A stretch of 64,000 bases of DNA, from contig BRXU01000033.1 in assembly GCA_030267565.1 (NCBI GenBank), positions 124,001 through 188,000 of the forward strand, read 5' to 3'. The position numbers were made by a program, and so were the translations under genes. This document shows positions 43,468 to 55,753 of this stretch, one piece after another (positions within the stretch are counted from its first letter, which is position 1; every line of letters starts with the position of its first letter). The notes under the pieces are model-generated. The model made no database searches and was not told where the DNA came from. It was given only the letters and a program-made list of their open reading frames with translations. The DNA is from Pleodorina starrii. Lineage: Eukaryota; Chlorophyta; Chlorophyceae; Chlamydomonadales; Volvocaceae.

Positions 43468-45774
43468 ATGACTTCCAAGTATGGCATGTTTAAGGAGCAC
43501 ATCTACCTCACACCATCGGATCCGCCCCCAGCAGAGGGGTCCGGCAGTGCGAGTGGCTCGCGGAAAGCAAGCCGCTCCAATTCACCCGTTGGAACAGCGC
43601 AACGGGATCATGGCCTAAACTTTAAGGCGACCGTGGGGCGAGTTGGCAAGGTGCGTTCCCGGAAACGGCCTTGCATTTCTTTTATGGGCCCGCAGCACAC
43701 TTAAGCCTGCACGCTCACCCCGTGCTGTAACATAACAAGCGCGAACGACACTACATCGTGACGGTGAAAAGCTGTAGAGGGCGTGCTTCTTACCCCATCG
43801 CATTTTCGCTGCATCAGGGTAATGATGCCACGTTCGAGGCGTTTAAGGGATTATACAACGGCGATAAGTACATAGATCCAGGCAGGCGGCGTTTGCTAGA
43901 GGATGGCGCCCAGCGGAAGCAGCAGGTCGCGCCCGCGCCCTTTAAAGCTGCGTCGCCGATGAAGATAAGCACGACGCCTGGCGACTTTGTGGGGACACTG
44001 CAAGGCAAAGTGCCATACATTCCGGTGAGGGGTCGGGTTTGGGGAGACTGTGCGAGCGCGCCGTGTACCTGGGCGGGCGGGGCGGGGTAATGGGTTGCGG
44101 TTTTCGGGCCAGGGCTGCGACCGGCAGCCGGATGAGAAGCCGACTGGCCATCCGGCTGCGCGGCGAGAAGGCTCACACGCCCAGCGCGACGCGCATCGCC
44201 TCCTCGCACCACGCGGCCCACCCGTCTGCCTTCGCTCGTCACCCTCTTGCCTCCCTCACTCCTGCTTCTGACCTCACACTTGCCCCTGACAAGCCCTAAC
44301 CCCAAACACTGAAAACCCAAAACCCAGGGCCGCAGCGTGACCCTCCAGAAGACAAAGGCCGACATTGGCAGCGAACCGCGCGGCTTTTACACGTCGCCCG
44401 CCAAGAAGGGCACGTACGGCTTTAACAAGACCACGCTTTCGGAGCGACAGGGCTTCAGGGGCGTGGCCACCGAGTACGAGTACCAGCACGAGCCGGACGA
44501 GATGCAGCGGCAGCGGAGAATACAGGTCGGTCCCTCCGTCCGTCTCACCTCCGTCCTGCCTCTCCGTCTGTCCGTCTGTCCCTCTTGTCATCTCTGCCGC
44601 TGGGCGCCGCCCGGACTGTGCCTTGACTGGCGCCACCCATCACATTGCGAATACCACCCATCACATCACGAAGCAATGCGTCATGACGGATCACGTCACG
44701 TGTAAATGACAATAGCACCTCCATCATGTTGCCGCCCCGACACCCTACAGGAGCGGGAAGCCGACTTTGCTGCGCGGCAGCCGCAGCCCTTCCGGCCCTC
44801 CCACCCGCCCAAGAAGGGCGGTGCCGGCGTTCCCAACATCACCATCAGCAAGGGGCGGGGCATTGCGGGGGAGTACGAATACGTGCTGGGGGCGGACCCC
44901 GCGGTGGCGCCACGACTGACGGCCGACGCGGACGCGGCCGCTGCCGGAAAACAAGGTGGGCCAGCCACTTCTGCAGCCGCCAGAGGAAGGGGGGCGCTGT
45001 TCGGGGCTGTTCTGCGTGATATGATGGTGGCTTCGTTGGCAGAAATTCGGGCTACCCACGTTGCCTCTCGCGCTTTCTGTCACACACCGTCGTTTGCACC
45101 CTCTCCTGCCCGCCAGTCGCGGCAACCCAGTCCCGTCCCGTCCGCTCCCCAGTCCCCAGTCCCCACCTTGCGGCCCCTCCAATCCGTTCCCTGCTCCTCC
45201 CGTGTTCGGCCCCTCCCTCAGCGGTTCCCCCGGTCGAGAAGACCGATGCGGGTCCCGCGTTCCGACCCTCGTCCATCAACCCGCGACACCTGGGCAAGCA
45301 TCCCGAGTACCTGCACGACCCCGAAGTGCCCAAGCTGGGTGAGTCGAGGGAGGGCCGCGTGATGGCGCGGGTTGAGAAAGAGCTTCGTAGCGGGGGATGG
45401 AGGCGAGTTATTCGGGAATCGGGATGGAGGGCTTTGATGGTGTCTTGATGCATTGTCTCGGGAACGAGGACCTGTGAGCGCGTTTAGTGGGGTTGAGGTT
45501 GGCATCCCGGGGTGCAAGAGGGATGGCCCCGTACGTTCGAATGCGCCAAGGGGAGGACCAGCGCTACGTGCGCGGTAGGAGCCCTTTCTAACGTAATACC
45601 CTCCCGCCAATGCCCGCCCGCACACACACATACGCCCCATCTCAACGCGCAGAAGCCGAGCACGCCCGTAATAAGGCGGAGCAGCAGCGGCTGGCGACGA
45701 CGGGAGCGTGGCGGCCGAACAACGCCCAAAAGACAGACATGATCCGCAGCATTGTGCGCATGAACCTCAAATAA
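43468..45774 (+). CDS. CFAP96: CFAP96 (C4orf47)-like ciliary protein
   Basis: Six phase-consistent exons: 43468-43650, 43818-44024, 44328-44525, 44751-44955, 45222-45338 and 45653-45774; about 343 residues. The N-terminus MTSKYGMFKEHIYLTPSDPP, the GLYNGDKYIDPGRRR segment, GFYTSPAKKGTYGFNKTTLS and the later PPKKGG repeat fit the UPF0602/C4orf47 family, now named CFAP96 and reported at cilia and centrosomes. In these proteins short KKG(T)YG-type motifs recur between charged linkers. The C-terminal WRPNNAQKTDMIRSIVRMNL is well formed. The family call is from recalled motifs. No membrane segment or targeting peptide is seen, which fits a cytosolic or axonemal protein. Confidence 0.62.
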
Positions 45775-48600
45775 CGCGGGAGCGATGACCGGAAGGACTA
45801 GGGCTTGGGCGGCCAATAATGCAGAATTTCGGTGAAGTAACCGAGTCGACTGCTTGGGTGGGGGCGGGGCATTGCGGCAGCACCTCGAGCGGCGCCGCAA
45901 CGGACCTGACGTATGCTTGTCGTGTAGTGTCGTGCGCGGAAGGTCTGACTGCCCTTGTGACTCTGAGGTTGGGGTCCTGCTGCTCCGGAGCCTCGCGCCG
46001 AAACCAAGGTGGCACGATGGGCCCCCGCGAGCGCTGCCCAATCGCGTAAGCCGCGCTTGGGCGGCGTAGGCTGCGCTTGGGCGTTGCCGCGGTGATATAT
46101 ATTCTGGGGGGAGAAACTTACCAAAGCTCGACTAACTCTACTGTGCTAGGTATGTACAGGGCTGTACATGTAGTTTAACTGTATGGATGCTCGATGATGG
46201 CGGCTGGTCCCACGGATGGCGGCGGCAGTCGGTTGCAGGCGCACGGTGACGGGGGCCGGGCGGGCGGGCGAGGCCACCAGGGCCCGGAGCAGGAGGAGGG
46301 AGGCTGCCGCCGCCGCCGTCGCTGGGGGCTGTGTGTATGTGCGCGCGCCGCGACGCCACGATAACGTCAAGCCAGGAAGGTGCCAACAAGGGTGCACATG
46401 GGGCCCCAAAAGCCATACCGCATGGGGGTTGGTTGCATGGCTCGCTGGGAGCTGCGGGGTTAGCGGGTTGATGTAGAGCGAGGCACTGAGGGGGGGCTGC
46501 GGAAAGGGGCCCGGCGTTGGTGCGGTGGCATCCACCCCCGCGGGCGGGCGGGCCATGTCATTGCAGCCGGCCATAGCTCACCCCGACCAAGAGCAGCGGG
46601 CCGGTATAGGGCGGAGGTGTGAGGGGCGGTTGCTCGCAGCTGCTGCGTCGGCGGGGGGTCATCCTGGCCATCGGCACACGGCCTACGGTAGCTAGCCTAG
46701 CGTGTGGCCCGGACTGGGGGCAGTCCCGTGCGCAAGCCCGGTATGGATGCAGGGCTGGCTGGCCCTGGGGCGCTCGCCGGCATCACCACGTGAGAGAGCT
46801 GCGATGGGGCTGCAGCGCGGAGCGGTTGCTTTTGTTGTGGTTGTTGCTGTGGGCGGCAGCAAAAGATGGGGTGGAAGCTACATACGCGGGAGCTCTGTCG
46901 CCGGGCAGCCTCCTTGCTGGTCCCGCTGGGCGGAGTGGGGTCCATGAAACCAAGTCAAACCAAGGGGTCCGGAGCAGGGTGTGACGGGCACGGTAGGTGT
47001 AGGGCGTCTTGCGGCGGTGGCAGGGTGGTGCAGGCGTGCATGTGGATTCGCATGGTGGTGTGTTGACGTGCGGGGAGGGCGGGGGCAGGCGCAGACTGGA
47101 GCGTTTGACGTGGGCTTCTTATATAGGCAGGCTGTCGATAGCGGTATTTGAGCCGGTGAACGAGTAATATCACCGAGGAAGGTTGTACACAATTATCTTG
47201 CTAATCGCCAAATGCAGTTACCGTTACAGTTGGTTGACACGGTCACAGTACCGCATCTGCAATTCTGCATTGTGGCGGCTTGGCAGTGGCACTGGACCTG
47301 CGCTGGCTTTTAGACGATGGACACCGAGGCACAAGGGGTTGAAGACTTGACGAACAGGTGCGGTGCTCAAAACTCTCGAAACCCTGCGCAGTCGTACAAC
47401 GACGTGCAACGCATGATGATGCAAAGTTTACACGCCGTCCGCAAGGCCCCAGCTGTAGTTGCGACAGGGCCTTGCGGTGCCCCCCCACGAACGTCCAGAA
47501 CAGCCACAGCAGCTTTCCACTTTGCACCTCCAGCGCTCGCAGCAAGCGAGGAGGGCAATCCCTGAAGGCGTCTGTTGGCTTCATAAGATCGTGCCGGTAA
47601 GTGGTGACCCAGACCCCCATGTCAATACCGGACCCCCTGTCATTTTCACCTTGCACTGTCTTGCACTCAACACCTGGTCTACCCCCACCATCGGAACATC
47701 CCGCGACTCGAAAAGCGGTTCAGTAGAAGTACTACTCGGAACGTCAGAAGCACCACTCCACAAGTCGGACCACCCGCCACATCTCGTTGCGCCCACCCAA
47801 TGCGTCCGTCACATGGAAAGCCGTTAACAGGACGGACTCGGATCTGACCAGGACACCCCGAGTTGGGTTCGCTGTCTGCGTGCCGGCGACGGCCCAGAAG
47901 ACATGCCGCCGGCAGCCGAGTGGGCGGTTGATTCTGGGCAATGACAAGCGTCTGTCCAAATACATCGTCTTCAGTCGAATGTCACTACGGTCTGCGCGAC
48001 GCGTCCGAGATTGTGAAGCTTCAGTGACCCACGGGTCAGTCTGGCTCTGGCTCCCCATAGCACCCCGAAAGCGCGCCTCTTGCCAGCCGACCGCTGGCCG
48101 CTGCCCTCCCCAGCAGCTCCCGTGGCTCGCATCGGAATGCGCCGCAGTTCTGTCCATCGCCACCGCCGCCATGCTGCCGCCGGGCCCGCAAGTCCTCTCT
48201 GCAACAAGGACGCGCCCTTGCCCCGAGACCGAGGCCTCTCCGTTTTTCCCCCCACGCTGCCCAGCCGTCACGCGCCCCCGTTCCGTCCGTCTCTGTGACA
48301 CTGCCCAGTTTGCTGCTAAGACATTTCCGTCATCCCTTGGCAACGCTAGTATATGTATCGGCCTGAGATGGAACATTCGCCTGCCGATACGGGCTGTGCT
48401 TTCCCCCCGGCGCCATGCCGCTGCCTTCGCGTCCCATTCCCCAGTGCAATCCCCGCCGTCGGTCCTCCGCACTAACCAGCGCGACGCGCTGCCCCGCAAT
48501 CGCTCCTCACGTCCCTCTTCCCCCCTGCCCAGCACCAGCCAATGAGCCGGCAGCGACGCCCGCAGCAGCAGCAGCAGCACCGCGCCGCATTCCCCCTTAG
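45775..48600. other. Convergent intergenic region with two 3'UTRs
   Basis: No supportable gene in 2.8 kb. The CFAP96-like gene enters from the left and the Trm7-like gene from the right. A minus-strand TGTAA (TTACA at 47428-47432) may end the latter. Several long GC-driven open frames (for example 47744-49084, minus) overlap real Trm7 exons in the wrong frame and are not genes. One GACCCRYGGGTC copy lies at 48026. Confidence 0.4.
48026..48037. repeat. GACCCRYGGGTC palindrome (noncoding)
   Basis: Exact copy in the intergenic or 3'UTR region downstream of the Trm7-like gene. Confidence 0.85.
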
Positions 48601-50996
48601 CTACCCGCTCACGCCCTGCTGCTGCTGCTGACCCGCCGCCCGCGCGATTGCGATAGCGGTCTTGTAGTTGGGGGCGGTGGGCGGCTGCACGGGCTCCAGC
48701 GGCACGTAGCTCTCGGGGTCCAGGTCGTAGGTTCGATCCGCGTCGCCGCCGGACAGGTCGCCGCAGGACAGGAACGGCACCGCGCGCGCGACCAGCAGCT
48801 GCGAGTGGTGAGAGGGACATGCGCATGGCGGCGAGCCGGCGAGGGGGAAAACGCTGGCGGTGCATTCGTGTATGGCAAGGGAGGAATGGACGTCGACAAC
48901 AATATGGACGTGACAAGCTCGTCGGCGCGTGATCACCGCAGACGCGACGCACGTGACCACCGTCGTACCGCCTGCTCGTCCTCCAGCTCGCCCAGGTACC
49001 GCTCCTGCGCGCCGTTGAGCAGCGCCTGCAGCGCGCCCGGCCCGGCAAGGCCGGCGGGCGGCTCGAAGCGGCGGCACACCACAAAGGCCTCGATGGAGGA
49101 GTTGCGCGAGGACTTGGGCTTGGCGACGTAGACCTCGGGAAAGAGCAGCTTGAGCTGGCTGTACAGCAGGGCCACGTCCTTGCCTGCGTGGCTCGGTGCG
49201 GTTCGGTGCAGTGCAGCGCGAATGCAGATGCAACGCGTTAGGCGTAGGCGTAGGCGTCTGGGCGAGCAGCACGCAGGCTGTTAGGAGGGGTCGTGGTACC
49301 GGCACGGTGCGTGTGAGCAGCTTGCGGACACGTGGGCAGTGCGCCTCCAGAGTGGTTTCGGAGAGGAAAGGTGGAGGCAGCGGGCACATTGGCCGCGGCA
49401 CAGTCCGCGCGCGTGCAGGTACACGAGCAGCCACCACCTCCACACCAACCTCAGCAGCACGCTCACCGCGGAAGATCTTGGCCACGAAGGTGCCCCCGGG
49501 GCGCAGCACTGCGCACACGATAGACACGGCCGCCAGCAGCAGCTGAGCCTGAGGGCGCGAAGGAGGAGGCGAGAGGAGCGGCGTCGCGCGAAGAGGAGCG
49601 GTGTCGCGCGATAAGGAGTGTTACCGGTACTGCACGAAAGCGAGGTAGAGGCCACGCAGCGGCGCTGACAGGAGATCAACCCGGCGGAAACAAAGAAGAC
49701 ACCGCAACGGAGGAATGGAGACGGCGTTAGAGAGACCCCCGCGGAAGTCGGGGCGTCTTCTGCTGTACAGGACGCGCCTTGGACGCGAAACGTTAGTGCT
49801 GCTGTTGCTGCTGCTGCCGCACCTGCCGCCGTTGCTGCTGCTTTCGCTGCTTCGGCGGCGGATGAAGCGTGCATTGTCTGGCGCCGCCTAGGACAAGGCG
49901 CACAGCAGGAAGGGAAACCAAGCCAGTCGTTCAGTGCCGTACTGACCTGTACGTACTCGTCCAGGTCGTGCAGGCCCGTCACGTCCGGCGCGCCGTCGCA
50001 CACCACCAGATCCGCCGGCTGGCCGTGGAAGTGGGAAATGACCTGGAGGGGTTTTATATAAATCGGTGGAGGCGAATGAAGCGTTTTGCAGTTGTCCTCT
50101 TGTCCCGATTCTACTGTTTTCCCGATCCTGTTACTGCCGGTAGTCGTTCTCCCCCGTCCGCATTTTCGAGCCCCATCCGCATCCCCGCACCGGCACCACA
50201 CCTGCTTGGCAGTGACCTCGCTGGTGATGTCTCCCTGCAGCTGAATGACCCCCTCAATGGGCGCCATGGGCTGCAGGTCCACTGCCACGATGGTGGGTGG
50301 GGAGGGACTGCCAGCACGCACCGCGGGGAGGTAGAGCTTGCGGCTCAACACCTGCAGGGACAGGGACAGGGGCAGGGATCAGGCAGGGAGAGGGAGGAGG
50401 CGTGGGTGGGGGGAGAGGAGGGGTTTGTGGGGTTGGGGGTTGGGTGTGGGGAGAGGGAGGGAGGAAGGGGAGGCGTACTGGGTATCGGGCGGAGATGCGT
50501 GAGCGCTTTATCTCGGTGTATTCTAGGCTATGGGTCCCGTCCCAGAGACGCGACCCGTAGCCTATCAGCTTCGGTGATATCGATAACTGGGCGTGTATAA
50601 CTCATCGCCGCGCGGAGGCCGTGGCTTCCTGGGTTGGACCTGCGCTGACTCGAGGTACGATACCGTTGTGACGGTTGACGCTCCGCACCTGACTCCAACT
50701 GCCTGGGGCCGCACAAAGGTCCACCGCATGCTCCACACCTGTAGCCGAATTGAGATGCCCACTTAGCGAGAACGCAGTGTGTGATATCGTCGAGTGCTCG
50801 ACAAAGAGGTGACATCGCCGCCGTTAGGGCAGAAGCTGCCGCTGAAAGCTATATGCAAGTCACATTCGTCCATACCAGTAAAAATGTCGAATGCCTCATC
50901 AATCTGCAACAGTTTATATGCGCTGCGGGCTCGCCATCCCTCCTCCTTTGCTTTCCGATAGAAGATATCCCGCTTGTCTTTGGAGGATTTCCCCAT
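48601..50996 (-). CDS. TRM7: Trm7/FTSJ1-like tRNA 2'-O-methyltransferase
   Basis: Seven phase-consistent exons on the minus strand: 50996-50876, 50738-50689, 50351-50202, 50042-49947, 49548-49467, 49183-48969 and 48798-48601; about 303 residues. It starts [20 protein letters not shown] and has [12 protein letters not shown], the SAM-binding [49 protein letters not shown] and [14 protein letters not shown]. The RrmJ-type K-D-K-E tetrad is complete: Lys in RKAKEEG, Asp in CDGAPD, Lys in VAKIF, Glu in SSIEAF. Trm7/FTSJ1 methylates the ribose of positions 32 and 34 in the anticodon loop of tRNAs, in the cytosol, using S-adenosylmethionine. Length and opening match the Trm7 group better than the larger Spb1 or the mitochondrial Mrm2. 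A small exon (50738-50689) carries the whole SAM motif. Only 247 bp separate it from divergent TatC. Confidence 0.92.
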
Positions 50997-51243
50997 ATTG
51001 ACTTAGTAACATTAAAGCTAGTCGTTAGGCTGGGCTTTTGGTTTGACTCGAACGGCGCACTCCGAAACCATGCGTTCCACCTTCCACGCACATCAGAGCA
51101 CAAAAAAGAGCCCAAAGCTCAGAAATGACGCGACAAGTGCCGTGCATCTAATCCAATCGTTCTCGAGTTAATCTATATTTGCAACGTAGTCTGTGGCTAG
51201 AAGAAGCACGTAGATATTTTGTACAATCGCTCGCGCCGTCGCT
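50997..51243. promoter_or_regulatory. Short divergent promoter (Trm7 / TatC)
   Basis: The 247 bp between the two start codons must contain both 5'UTRs and both core promoters. It is AT-richer than its surroundings. No specific elements are assigned. Confidence 0.55.
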
Positions 51244-53822
51244 ATGCTGCTGAACTCCACTCACCGACTTGCGGTTGGATCGCGGACATGCTGGCGAGCG
51301 GCGCCACGAGCCGGCTTGCTTGCGCGTGGACACAGGTTGCAGCGATGCCGTGCCAACCCGGAGGAGCTTACGCCCGTTCCAATTATTCGTGAAGAAGGTA
51401 TATTTTACACCAGCGTCATCGAGTTTAATTGAGATTTCCGGCTGCGTGCCAAACATATTGTGGGCGAATGCTGACGAAATTACAGGGCAAGGCGTGCCGT
51501 CGCTGCTCCGTTCCAGCCGGGATGACCTTGCCGAGGAGGAGGAGGGCAGCTCGGCCCTTCAGAAGTTTCTATACCCGGATCCGGAGGAGCTGCCTCCGCA
51601 GGAGAGCCTGAGCATGCCCATCTGGGACCACCTGGACGAGCTGCGCGAGCGCGTGCTGGTGGCCGGCCTGGCAAGCGCTGCAGCAATCCTCACCTGTTTC
51701 GTATTCAGCAAGGACCTGGTGGTGTTCCTGGAGGCGCCCGTCGCGGATGCGGGGGTGCGCTTCCTGCAGCTGTCGCCCGGCGAGTTCTTCTTCACCACCC
51801 TGAAGGCAAGCCACCCTTGGGACCGGAAAGGACGGGACACCTGAGCCCCTCTGGCACCTGATCTACTCCTTATAAATCCCCAAGCACAGCAGCCTTGGCT
51901 CCCAATGTATCCGACTGGGCGCGGTGGGGCCTGGCCTGGGTTGAGGGCCTGTGAAGCAGCCGCGCACCATACACCAGGCGAGAGGCTTTCGGCCCTGGCG
52001 GCAGAGACCCACTTCCGCGCCCACGCCCCGCCGATACACATTCTTTCCGCCCCACTGCACATCCTGGGTTTACCGCACCCGCACGTCGGGCATGCAGCAC
52101 CTCTGCCTGCGTGCCAAACCCAAACACCCCGATTTCACCCGCCCGTCCAACTCTCAGGCCTCGGGCTACGCGGGCCTTCTGCTGGCCGCTCCCACCGTAC
52201 TGTACGAGATCATAGCGTATATCGTACCCGGCCTCACGAAGTCGGAGCGGACCTTCTTGGCGCCCATTGTCTTTGGCAGCTCTATTCTGTTCTACCTGGG
52301 GTGAGTGGTCATGGAGCGTCGGGGACTATGAAGGGTTTGGGTCTGGGCTTTTGGAACGTCGGGGACTGTTACCTATGGCGGCGAATCGGCGGAGCACGGC
52401 GGCGTGGGGGGGGCTTCGGGCTTCGCGCGCAGTGCGTACTGATGGCTGTGCTTGTGTGTGCCAGCATCCCTACTTGGGAGCATCGGGGCGCGCAGGGACT
52501 CGGATAGGGGCGCATGGCGCACTTCGCGCAAGCGCACGGTTGGTTGAGACAGCCGAATTGTGGGGCATGGAGAACGGCAAAATAAGACGATGGAATGGAG
52601 AGACGGAAGCAGCCGCGAGTCTGGGAACGCGCCAGGATGCGCTGTATTCCTCGCTTGGTCCGTTGCTTGTTGCTCCCTCCTGCCCGTCCTTCGCCCTCGC
52701 CGTCGCCATCCCCTTATCGCCATCATCCTCCTGCCACCACAGGCTTGCCTTCTCCTACGAGATCCTGACGCCGGCCGCCCTCAACTTCTTCGTGTCGTAC
52801 GCTGACGGCGCTGTGGAGAGCCTGTGGTCCATCGACCAGTACTTTGAGTTCGTGCTGGTGCTCATGCTCAGCACGGGGCTGTCCTTCCAGGTGGGGGCTG
52901 TCCTTCCAGGTGGGGGCTGTCCTTCCAGGTGGGGGCTGTCCTTCCAGGTGGGGGCTGTCCTTCCAGGTGGGGGCTGTCCTTCCAGGTGGGGGCTGTCCTT
53001 CCAGGTGGGGGCTGTCCTTCCAGGTGGGGGCTGTCCTTCCAGGTGGGGGCTGTCCTTCCAGCAGAGTCGTTCCAGCAGGGCTAGGGAGGTGAGCGGCTAG
53101 GGAGGTGAGGAGGCGGGGAAGGGAGGCGGGGGCCCTGTCGCCGGCCCTTGCCACCGACTCCTTGCCGTGCGGGCGCCGCCACGCCCGCAGACCCAACCCT
53201 CGGCCCTCTCCTCCGCGCCCTCCCCCGCCCCGTCGTTCGCCGCGCAGGTTCCCGTGCTCCAGGTGATGTTGGGCCAGCTGGGCGTGGTGACCAGCGAGCA
53301 GATGTTCTCCATCTGGCGCTGGGTGGTGGTGGGGTCCACCATCGCGGCGGCGGTGCTCACGCCCTCCACCGACCCCTTCACGCAGGCGAGAGCACCGGGA
53401 GGTTACATCTGGGAGTGCAGCTGGGGTTACAGCTGGGGGCGGGGGAGGGGGGGGGACCCGCACAGCCGGGGGAGGGGCTTGGGGAGTCCTGGGGCCGGGG
53501 AGCCGTGGATGGGAGCTACCGAGGATTGGCGTGGGCGCTGGATCCATTATGGACAGCGCCCACCACGTCACCTTCCGGCTTTTGCTACAGGCCACTGCAG
53601 TTCGCTGGTGTCTCTTCTTTTCTATCCCTCACTCGCACTCTCACTCGCGATTCCCTGTTTATCTTTACCCTTTCCTCCATCCCCGTCCCCGCCGCCCCTC
53701 TGCCCCCGTCCCCGCCCCCGCAGGCGCTCCTGGCCATTCCGCTGGTGGGGCTGTACATGGGCGGGGCCAGCGTGGTGCGACTCATTGAGCAGTCGCGCAA
53801 CCAGCAGACCAAGGCTGCTTAA
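51244..53822 (+). CDS. TATC: Chloroplast Sec-independent translocase subunit TatC
   Basis: Six exons: 51244-51397, 51486-51805, 52158-52300, 52743-52890, 53248-53385 and 53724-53822; about 333 residues. The first 45 residues form an Arg-rich transit peptide ([17 protein letters not shown]). The TatC signature follows: [89 protein letters not shown], and [14 protein letters not shown], giving six membrane helices. TatC recognises twin-arginine signals and, with Tha4 and Hcf106, moves folded proteins into the thylakoid lumen using the proton gradient. Introns 2 (AAG|GCAAGC) and 5 (CAG|GCGAGA) have GC donors. Intron 4 starts with a nine-unit minisatellite copied from the exon end. The acidic segment before the domain is longer than in bacterial TatC, as in plants. 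Confidence 0.95.
52891..53061 (+). repeat. Nine exact 19-bp repeats at a splice junction
   Basis: Nine tandem copies of GTGGGGGCTGTCCTTCCAG begin at the first base of TatC intron 4. The last 15 bases of exon 4 are identical to the end of the unit, so the array is an expansion of the exon-intron boundary. Every unit carries a potential donor (CAG|GTGGGG) and a potential acceptor (CCTTCCAG). Confidence 0.95.
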
Positions 53823-55753
53823 ACCCCGTACCTTACTAGTTGGCGGCGCTTACGGTTGTGCTGGCTGGCTGGCGGACTAGCGGGGTGGGGGGCAGCGCTT
53901 CGATAAAGCTTGGGGGCTGATGTTTTGGGGCTGGGGCGGCTTTCGCCGACAGGGGTCTCGGGACTCGGGCTGTTGCAGCGGCGGCCAGGGTGGCAAGGGT
54001 GGCCAGGGTGGGTGGTTGTGGGGCGTACTGCGGGCTATGCCGCGAGGCTCGCGGGCAGCGCCGCGGAGTCGGTTGTTGCTAGAGTGTTTTGCTTTGCTTG
54101 CGTTGTTGAGGAGGCGGAAAAGAAGGGGCGGGGACTGTTCGGCGCTGGACGAGTACATGGTGCGCCGCACTGGTGCGCCCCAGAGGGTTGAGGGGTGCTC
54201 TGATTGTGGGTGACAGCGCCATTGGCGCAATGAGGGGCTGGCTACCCTTACGAGGAGCGACTTTTGCCGCCTTTGTGTAAGCGGTGGCAACCCTTCTCCC
54301 AAAAGCGGCGCCCAGGAGTCCGCTGGCGCGGTGTAGGGATGGCATACGGAAGGCGACCCACATTTCGCACTGTCGCGGAAAGGTGACGTGACGTTTGCGT
54401 GTGTGAGCTTTTGTCTGCGTACAGCTGTCTGTCTATCTGCCACTAATGCGCAACATGTTTCGCGAGTACGAGTGCACGTCGGCTGGGAGATGGGAGCGTT
54501 GTTTTGTTCTCGAGACAGAGCGGTTTGTCAGGGCGCTCGGTGCGTTGGTGTGTGTTTAATGGAGCTCTGCGGACGGGCTGGCTGGCTGGCTCTTCGACTC
54601 CTGACAGCACATGTGGGGATGACCATGCTGGTGGTGGTGGTAGTGGTGGTGGCATGGCGCGAATGGTAGTGCGCCCGCCGTGCGCATGGTCTTGCGGCTG
54701 CAGTGCGTAACGTAGGACTAGCGAACGGCAGCGCAGGGCAGCGGTCGGTCTGTGGGGACTCCTTTGGGCTTTGGACATCTGTGTTGTCAGGTTGTTTGTG
54801 TTGTCAGGTTCTTGGGTCGATCGCCCCGGGTTAGGCAAGAGGCGCACGTATGATCTGGGAGCCGTCAGCGCCGGGACACGCACGGTACGGGTGCACTGGA
54901 GCAGCGCCCATGTTGATGAATCGTGTCCCTAAGAAATGCGAGCTGTTGAAAAATTCAGTCGGTGAATTTCAGGATTGAACGGAGCGTTGTGGCTTAAGAC
55001 ATTAGCAGGGCAACACGAGCTCCGCGGGCTTGGGGTCGGGCAGCTGCGTGACGGTTCTGGTTCCGGTCACTCACAACTTAGTACCCATCCGTAAGCAAGA
55101 AGGGCCATACGTTCGCGGGGTTATTCGAAGTCAGTTGCAAGCTCACTTTGGGGTGGGCGTGCGAGAATTAGTTAATGCGCGTGTGCCACGAAATAGAACC
55201 TTTCTACTGAAAGGAACGGATAGAACCTTTCCACTTAAAGCTGCTGGTGAAGCTAGGCGGCCAGTGCTTCGGACGCCAAGCATTAACAGGAGAGAACCGG
55301 AGTGGCTCCGACGGACTTAAAAACCAGCCCTGTTAATAACGTTGCGTGATGCGGGAGTTTGTACGGCACCGCCAAACAGCTACCAGACTTGCGCCGGGCG
55401 ATTGAAGAGGTGTCGGACGCCGCGACTGCCCTTGACGTAATGGGCGTGGATGGAATGGCGCAACATTTACATTCTCGTCGGCTAATTACGTTAACGGCGT
55501 AAGGTGGAGCGAGGAGACTTGTACTCTGCTTTATGTTACGTCCGCGATCAGTAAAATGACGCGCCTCGCCTTGACGTTACTGACGAGATTAGGTCAATGC
55601 AGAGGTATGTGCTCGGAAGTCGGTTTGATGGACTTGCGATGTCGGTGTTCGCTCCCTCCACACTCGGCTTTCATACTCATTTATGATCAGGATCCTCACT
55701 TCCTACATCTAGCGCTCTGCTAGACAACATTGATATAGCGACAGCCGCGAGCG
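53823..55753. other. Intergenic region, 3'UTR of TatC and promoter of the OPR-like gene
   Basis: No supportable gene. The first part is GC-rich and presumably the TatC 3'UTR. The second part (about 54900-55750) is less GC-rich and contains a near-duplicate phrase, TAGAACCTTT followed by CTGAAAGGAACGGA and then TAGAACCTTTCCACTTAAAG (about 55194-55240). Confidence 0.4.

Noticed and set aside
47744..49084. Minus-strand open frame of 446 residues
   Set aside because: It overlaps the confirmed Trm7 exons in a different frame and has no recognisable domain.
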